A program made the translations under genes and the position numbers. The notes under the pieces were generated by a model that worked only from the letters and a program-made list of their open reading frames with translations, was not told the origin of the DNA and did no database searches. DNA of 64,000 nucleotides from Ornithodoros turicata (lineage: Eukaryota > Arthropoda > Arachnida > Ixodida > Argasidae): positions 91,574,668 through 91,638,667 of the forward strand of contig NC_088203.1 of NCBI RefSeq assembly GCF_037126465.1, written 5' to 3'. Numbering within the stretch: position 1 is the stretch's first letter; the number at the start of each line of letters is the position of its first letter. Positions 59,227 through 64,000 of the stretch are shown here, in pieces.

Positions 59227-59721
59227 GGGCGAAACGCATTGGACGTTTTCTCAGCGTCAAAACGTCGCGCGTACGCCATGGCCTTGCACACGCGGCGAAG
59301 AAACGCCAGCGAGGCGACCACCCGAAACGCATGGGACGCGTACGGAGCGAGTGACGCGCGCCACTGTTGCTATATTCGTCGACCACAAATATCTGTTAGA
59401 ACGTGCAGATGCTCTTCTTTCCTGTGGTTCCTGCGTTCCTTCATTCCAGATACCATTAAAATGTTCACGTAAATTTAGTGTGATGGATAATGTCCCAAAA
59501 ATTTATGCGAGCTGCTCATACGCCACCTTGTCTGCCGCACGACGGCCATGGTTCTGTCTACTTCTCGGAAAACGGCCCAGACGCGCGCGAATATCTGTAG
59601 TCGACAGATTCCGGCGTACGCCCTCCGCGCGCGTTGAGAAACTGGTTTTTACGAGGTCACACGCACGCCGAGCGCGCGCGCGTCCTGAAAACGTCGGGAA
59701 AACGCTCCATGCGTTTAGCCC
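59227..59721. mobile_element. MITE, ends GGGCGAAACGCAT, with 5-bp direct repeat TTAAA
   Basis: gggcgaaacgcattggacgt at the left, and read inwards from the right gggctaaacgcatggagcgt. TTAAA lies on both sides (59222-59226 and 59722-59726). The target could be TTAA (piggyBac), TTA (PIF/Harbinger) or the whole 5 bp; GGG termini would fit several families. Inner arms show acgtcgcgcgtacgcc / ggcgtacgccctccgcgcg. The frames at 59239-59725 are shadows. Confidence 0.75.
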
Positions 59722-59726
59722 TTAAA

Positions 59727-60526
59727 AGAGCTCAAACGACAACGTCTTTCAAGTGATGGAGAAATGTTACGCCCATTGTGAGATTGATATTTTAATTGAG
59801 ACTTAAATCTCGTGTCTTCAGAATTGTACGGAATTTGTGCCGTTGCAATCCACATGACCTACATCTGTACTCTCTCCCAAAATATTGTTTCTGTATGGGG
59901 GCGAGGAAGTGTCATCAAATTAATTTCCAGCTCCGATAAGTATGGCGTTATAAGGCGTGCAATGTTCCAAGGAGTCTGGCAGCATTGCTCTTGGAAGGTA
60001 AATTCCTGTCTCCCCACAACTGCAGCAGCAGGTCTTTCAACGTGAGGCGGAGAGCGGAGACCCGAAAGGTGCTCCCGCTGTTGCCCCTGTTGCCAGAGTT
60101 CGCTGAGACGTCGCCTACACTGGGAGAATCGGAAACTATGAAGTTTCTTCGATATCTTCTGGTCGCATTGTGGCGGCCAACGCTGTAGAGACAGAGACAG
60201 AAATGGGATCAGCTACCGTGCGACCACAAAGCACGCATCAGGATTGCCCGCGCGATCAGCCGGTATTGTCGATGAAACGGGTATATCTCGAATCTCCCTC
60301 TTCCGCATATGTCTTCCACAACATCGCCGCGTCATTAACCGATCAGGTTGGACCATCCTGGTCATTACCATGCGGGGAAATAGTAGCGATTTCATCTACG
60401 CGCTGTTGAAGCTATTATGCTGTATGGACTCGCTGCACATTCCACCACCTTAATGAACATGGGTCAATGATAGGCCACCATATGATAAGACAATGGGAGC
60501 CGACTGGGATAAAGGTGTTAATAGTG
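59727..60526. other. No gene; one low-copy repeat
   Basis: The stretch at about 59975-60075 resembles 40800-40930. Overlapping frames at 60170-60453 have no domain. Confidence 0.3.
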
Positions 60527-60685
60527 AGTTTTAGTGCGTCGTACGCTGTTGCCTTTACGTACTTAAGGGTTAGCGTTGGGGGTTCTGCGCACGCGCAAAA
60601 CATAAATAGAGCTTCACGCATTGCGCGGAACCACTCCGCTATCCCTTACGTACGCAAAAGCGATAGCGTACGATGCGCTAAAACT
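60527..60685. mobile_element. Short palindromic MITE, second copy
   Basis: agttttagtgcgtcgtacgc at the left is mirrored by gcgtacgatgcgctaaaact at the right; it matches 10782-10937 including the ggttctgcgcacgcgcaaaa centre and the atcccttacgtacgcaaa arm. Confidence 0.75.
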
Positions 60686-60811
60686 CTCTATTATGTTTTA
60701 GTCTCAAAACTTTCGCTCAGCGACGAAAAAAAAAAATAGCGAACGAGAGAGAAATAAGCGTATAGACACTTGTAGCATGCGATCCAATATGCTTTAAGTT
60801 GTTCGAAACCC

Positions 60812-61107
60812 TACACTCTTAAAACAAAACCTCACTGCGTGACGCGTTCCTAGTCGACCGTCATCGAGAATGACATCGTTCTGTCCCCTGATTTGTTGAA
60901 AACGCTGTAGGGGTACACTTTTTTGTGACACTATGGAGTTATGTTATTTGTAAAAAAAAAGAAAAAAAATGGCGTACGTCCCGCACTCTTCTCCACAAGT
61001 AAGGAACAATTACGGTATAATTCTGTGCAGTGGTTAGACTTCACCCGCCATCATTCAATTGAGGTTAGCCCTCAGCGTGTTATGTGGTGAAGTTCCGTTT
61101 TAAGGAT
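60812..61107. mobile_element. Diverged copy of the CACTCTTAAAAATG MITE
   Basis: tacactcttaaaacaaaacc, ctcactgcgtgacgcg at the left; gcgtgttatgtggtgaagtt, ccgttttaagga at the right. The centre keeps ggggtacacttttttgtgac and ggcgtacgtccc around an A-rich insert. Confidence 0.75.
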
Positions 61108-61134
61108 TTGGAACAAGCATGGTCATTCACTTTC

Positions 61135-61350
61135 GGCTCAGAACCAAACGCCATTTAGAACGATATCGGTTAGTCTTTCCTGATTTGTTGGATATAGGAA
61201 CTCTACGCCTCTTTAATTAACGTGCATCAATGTTGACACAAAAACGGCGCACGCTTCCTATATCTTCAACAAGCCAGGAAAGAGAAAACGATACCATTCT
61301 GAATAACGTTTGGTTCTCGAGCTTGTTATGCAGCGAAATTCTGTCTTTTG
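61135..61350. mobile_element. Palindromic element, ends GCTCAGAACCAAACG
   Basis: agaaccaaacgccatttaga mirrors ctgaataacgtttggttctc, and tcctgatttgttggatatag mirrors ctatatcttcaacaagccag. The overall plan (central ctacgcctc / ggcgcacgc) resembles the CACTCTTAAAAATG family, so it may be a distant member. Confidence 0.65.
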
Positions 61351-61774
61351 AGCGTAGTTGTCTCGTGGCGTAAAATGAAAAATAAAACTAATTAAGCAAC
61401 CTATTATTACTACTATTAACGCGCACCAATAAAGTGTCCACCGTATGACATATGTGTCAGCGTCACAAGGTTCCTTATTTTTCATTGGTGTAACAAATTT
61501 TGAGTCCAATATCGAAAGATAGATAAACTACTGAATTGGAATGGACACTTGGACGTAAAAACGCAGACCTTCACTGGTTTCCGATGCTTTGCAGTTCCTT
61601 CTTTTACAATATTTCGAGCAGGTCATAATCCGTTGCGGAAATTTTACACCTCCAACGTAAATCCGTTGTGTGACAGTTGACAAAAAAGTTCAAACTTATT
61701 CCAGTGGTATTTCATTTCCCGATCCCTTATTCCAAAAATTGCATTTCGGAATTTGCGAATTGGTTAGTTGAAGT

Positions 61775-62185
61775 CTAGTCAACCCAACAGCACGCAACAT
61801 GTAAACTAAAGCGGATGATTGAAAATTTCGCTGCTGAGTATACTGCTAGCAAACAGGCATTAAACCTGGCCCATGTCAAAGCCACGTGCAACACCGTCGA
61901 TGTCTTCTGATGTTCTTGGAGTTCCCCTTGTCTACCGGTTTGCTCCAGACGCTGTACTCTGTATCTCAATGACCATTGGTGCCTCTCTCATGTGTGTGTG
62001 TTTCTCTTCACCTTCCTTTTTGCGCCGTAACACGGCCAGTGGAGGACAGCTCAATTGTTGTACGCATAACTTTAACTTCATTCTCATATCGAACATATAA
62101 TGTTTCGCTTGTAATGGGGTAGTGTACTGCTCTCCAGTGGTGAATCACGCCATGTCATACACACGATTTATTCGTTGTTGCTGTT
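61775..62185 (+). repeat. LINE 3' UTR copy 1
   Basis: ggcccatgtcaaagccacgt, gatgttcttggagttcccct, ccagtggaggacagctcaat and ataatgtttcgcttgtaatg all have counterparts in 63264-63862. No coding part is kept here. Confidence 0.7.
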
Positions 62186-62959
62186 GAAGATTTCGCATAA
62201 CGTAACTGGGAGTGTTAGTGACGAGGACAAATGGCAACCACAGGAAGCGATGTGAGAGGCAGTATCATAACATACTCAACATAACAACTTTCATAACAAC
62301 TTAGACATAGTTGTTCCATTTGTTTCACACTGGCATACACAACGAGTAAAAACAGATTAAAAAATGACGTTTCGAAATCCATCCGTATTCCAACATCAGA
62401 GTGACGTGCACGGGCAGGCGCCAGCACGTCATTCTGATGATGGAATCCTGATGGATTCCAAAACGTTGCCACCAAGTTGCTGGAGCACTCGGTTAGGGTA
62501 GAACCCACAACCTTTAGATGAGTAGGCGGATACGCTACAAGCTGATCAACCAAAGTCAGTACTGTTGAATCACTTGCTGCGGTATGATGTTAAGTTTGAA
62601 GTCGAAGGTTGGGTTTCGGAGTTCATGACCAACGATAGAGTAAGAAGTTGAGGTCTAATGGTGAGTTTTGACCTGGATGATCCAATGATTGGTTCTAATG
62701 TTCATGTGGTGTGATAGGCTACTGAATGATGATGATGATGATTGAAAGAAAAAAAATGGGGATGCTACTGAATGAATTTCTAAGAAAACGCCGACTTCTA
62801 GCAAGGGTACTGAGGTCAACTGTGTTTACCTCAGACTCACTAGAAGGTTTCTTTATTCTACGAATTGCAAGCAAATGCTTCCTCCCGTACTGTAAAAGTT
62901 ACGCTCTTCTTTAGTCCTTGACAAGGCTTTACCGCAGATATCTGAACCATGTATTGATT
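62186..62959. other. No gene recognised
   Basis: (GAT)n near 62725-62742. The frames at 62215-62553 and 62726-62914 show no domain. Confidence 0.3.
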
Positions 62960-63250
62960 ACTGATGCACTCGACAAATTTGTTCTTCTCGGTCCCAGACC
63001 GATTACCACGCTATTTTACGTCCCACCTACACAGGCTTCGTGTAAATGTAGTCTTCACTCCCCAATTCATGTACCGGACCGGATACTGTGACAGCAGCAT
63101 ACTCCAAATGTGGCGTCGTGGCGAACATTATGCACGTCCTAATAGAAGGTTAGTTCTACGAAACGGAGAGGAGGCCACGCTGTGCTCAGTTCAGTGCTGC
63201 TGACAGACAGGCATTCAACCTAGTTAGTTAGTTAGTAAATTAGTAGAATA
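62960..63250 (+). pseudogene. LINE reverse transcriptase C-terminal remnant
   Basis: The frame reads TSHLHRLRVNVVFTPQFMYRTGY, the 'lhRLRlnv.yt..yl.r.g' segment also seen at 34239-34500. A shifted frame then gives EHVMHVLIEG and ETERRPRCAQFSAADRQAFN, the H..l..C..y and downstream region. It is followed by (TTAG)n and the 3' UTR at 63264-63862. Confidence 0.7.
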
Positions 63251-63263
63251 AAGTAAACCTATT

Positions 63264-63862
63264 GGCCCATGTCAAGAACCACGTGCAACAGCCCCGTCGA
63301 TGTCTTTAAAGTTCTTGGAGTTCCTCGTGTCTACCGGTTTGCGCCAAATACTGTAGTGTCATACGGTGTACTCTATTAACCATTGGTGCTCCATTCGTCT
63401 ATGTGTTTTTGTTTTAATATCACCACCACCAGCACCTTATATCTCGTCGGCGTGCTGGCCATGTCACGTCGAGACTGGGAGGTACCCGAGTTCGAATCCT
63501 GGTGCCGGCTGTGCTGTCTGGTGTTTTTCCTGGGTTTTCCTCAGACGCTTTCAGATATATGTCGGCACAGTTCCCTTAGAAGTGGGCCCAGGACGCACAT
63601 TCCCCTAGGGCGTCAGTCGTGCCGTTGCCCACCCCCCTGTGCGAGCCCTTTCTGCACCACCACCACCACCACCACCTTATATCTCGCCGTCTTCCTTTTG
63701 AGCAGCGAAGCGCAGCCAGTGGACGACAGCTCAGTTGCTGTGCTTGCGCATAACTTTAACAATACTCATATCTAACATCTAATGTTTCGCATGTAATCGA
63801 GTAGTGTATAGCTCTTCAGCGCTGGATCACCCAATATCATAGTCATGATTTATATGTTGTTG
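63264..63862 (+). repeat. LINE 3' UTR copy 2, interrupted by a SINE
   Basis: ttggcccatgtcaagaacca, gttcttggagttcctcgtgt, cagtggacgacagctcagtt and taatgtttcgcatgtaatcg align with 61858-62185. It is split by the SINE at 63447-63673. Confidence 0.75.
63447..63673 (+). mobile_element. tRNA-derived SINE with 13-bp target duplication
   Basis: The exact duplication ACCTTATATCTCG (63434-63446 and 63674-63686) brackets it. The head has cgtgctggccatgtcacg and the B box gagttcgaatcc; the body tttttcctgggttttcctca, cagatatatgtcggcacag and cccaggacgcacattcccc is shared with 30789-30990. It ends in a (CAC)n tail. Confidence 0.92.
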
Positions 63863-63869
63863 TGGTTGC

Positions 63870-63871
63870 TG

Positions 63872-63903
<32 letters not shown>

Positions 63904-63905
63904 GC
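63870..63905 (+). repeat. (GTT)n(GGT)n microsatellite
   Basis: A GTT run passes directly into GGT units, as in other SINE/LINE tails in this window. Confidence 0.85.
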
Positions 63906-64000
63906 ACTCGACTTAACAGCCTGCGCTGCACCCGCGCACTACTGGAGAGCGCAACATCCTGGTTTCCCCGGCTTTTCTCCGATGTCTTTCTTCCTGAAAC

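Noticed and set aside
1..64000. CRISPR array, operon, rRNA or riboswitch
   Set aside because: No regularly spaced direct repeats with unique spacers, no closely packed co-directional genes, no conserved rRNA text; the content is eukaryotic.

Overview
The window reads as nuclear DNA of an arthropod, most likely a hard tick. That call is an inference: it rests on tRNA-headed SINE bodies and non-LTR retrotransposon tails that I remember as typical of ixodid genomes (for example the 'cgtcaaaagaacccctggtgg' type motif near 16917), on the abundance of short DNA transposon derivatives, and on an intron-bearing neuropeptide receptor gene. There are no operons, no bacterial gene layout, no CRISPR array and no rRNA. 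Nearly all short open frames here are chance frames or lie inside repeats.

One host gene is well supported. A class A (rhodopsin-like) G protein-coupled receptor lies on the minus strand at 55290-51735. It has two coding exons (TM1-TM2, then TM3-TM7 plus tail) separated by an intron of about 2.2 kb, and an acceptor at the upstream edge of the first coding exon points to a further 5' exon outside or unrecognised. The exon junction that best preserves the family sequence uses a GC-AG intron.

The rest is a dense layer of mobile DNA. 0-12.7 kb: TA-flanked palindromic MITEs (84-447, 810-1058, 1061-1317, 12260-12653), a pogo-like MITE (4396-5168), and a run of three different hAT-type MITEs (5207-5673, 5804-6420, 6504-7365), each with its own exact 8-bp target duplication. 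13-26 kb: LINE 3' ends, tRNA-derived SINEs, a fourth hAT MITE (18169-18817), an LTR-retroelement internal remnant with a polypurine tract (about 19117-19880), a perfect 87-bp-armed palindrome (23488-23690) and a MITE with a SINE fragment inside it. 27-43 kb: two copies of a foldback element of about 880 bp, several SINEs, LINE C-terminal remnants, and a fifth hAT MITE (42571-43001) that interrupts a LINE fragment. 45.6-49.4 kb: a decayed but nearly complete LINE with traces of ORF1, endonuclease, reverse transcriptase and 3' tail. 51.7-56 kb: the receptor gene, with MITEs in its intron and a perfect inverted repeat just upstream. 56.6-64 kb: two abutting foldback elements, further MITEs, and two copies of one LINE 3' region, one of them split by a SINE with a 13-bp target duplication.

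I see no operon-like or multi-gene system. The most notable things are the receptor gene with its probable GC donor and unusual TM6, and the set of hAT MITEs that each carry arrays of a different self-complementary short word.
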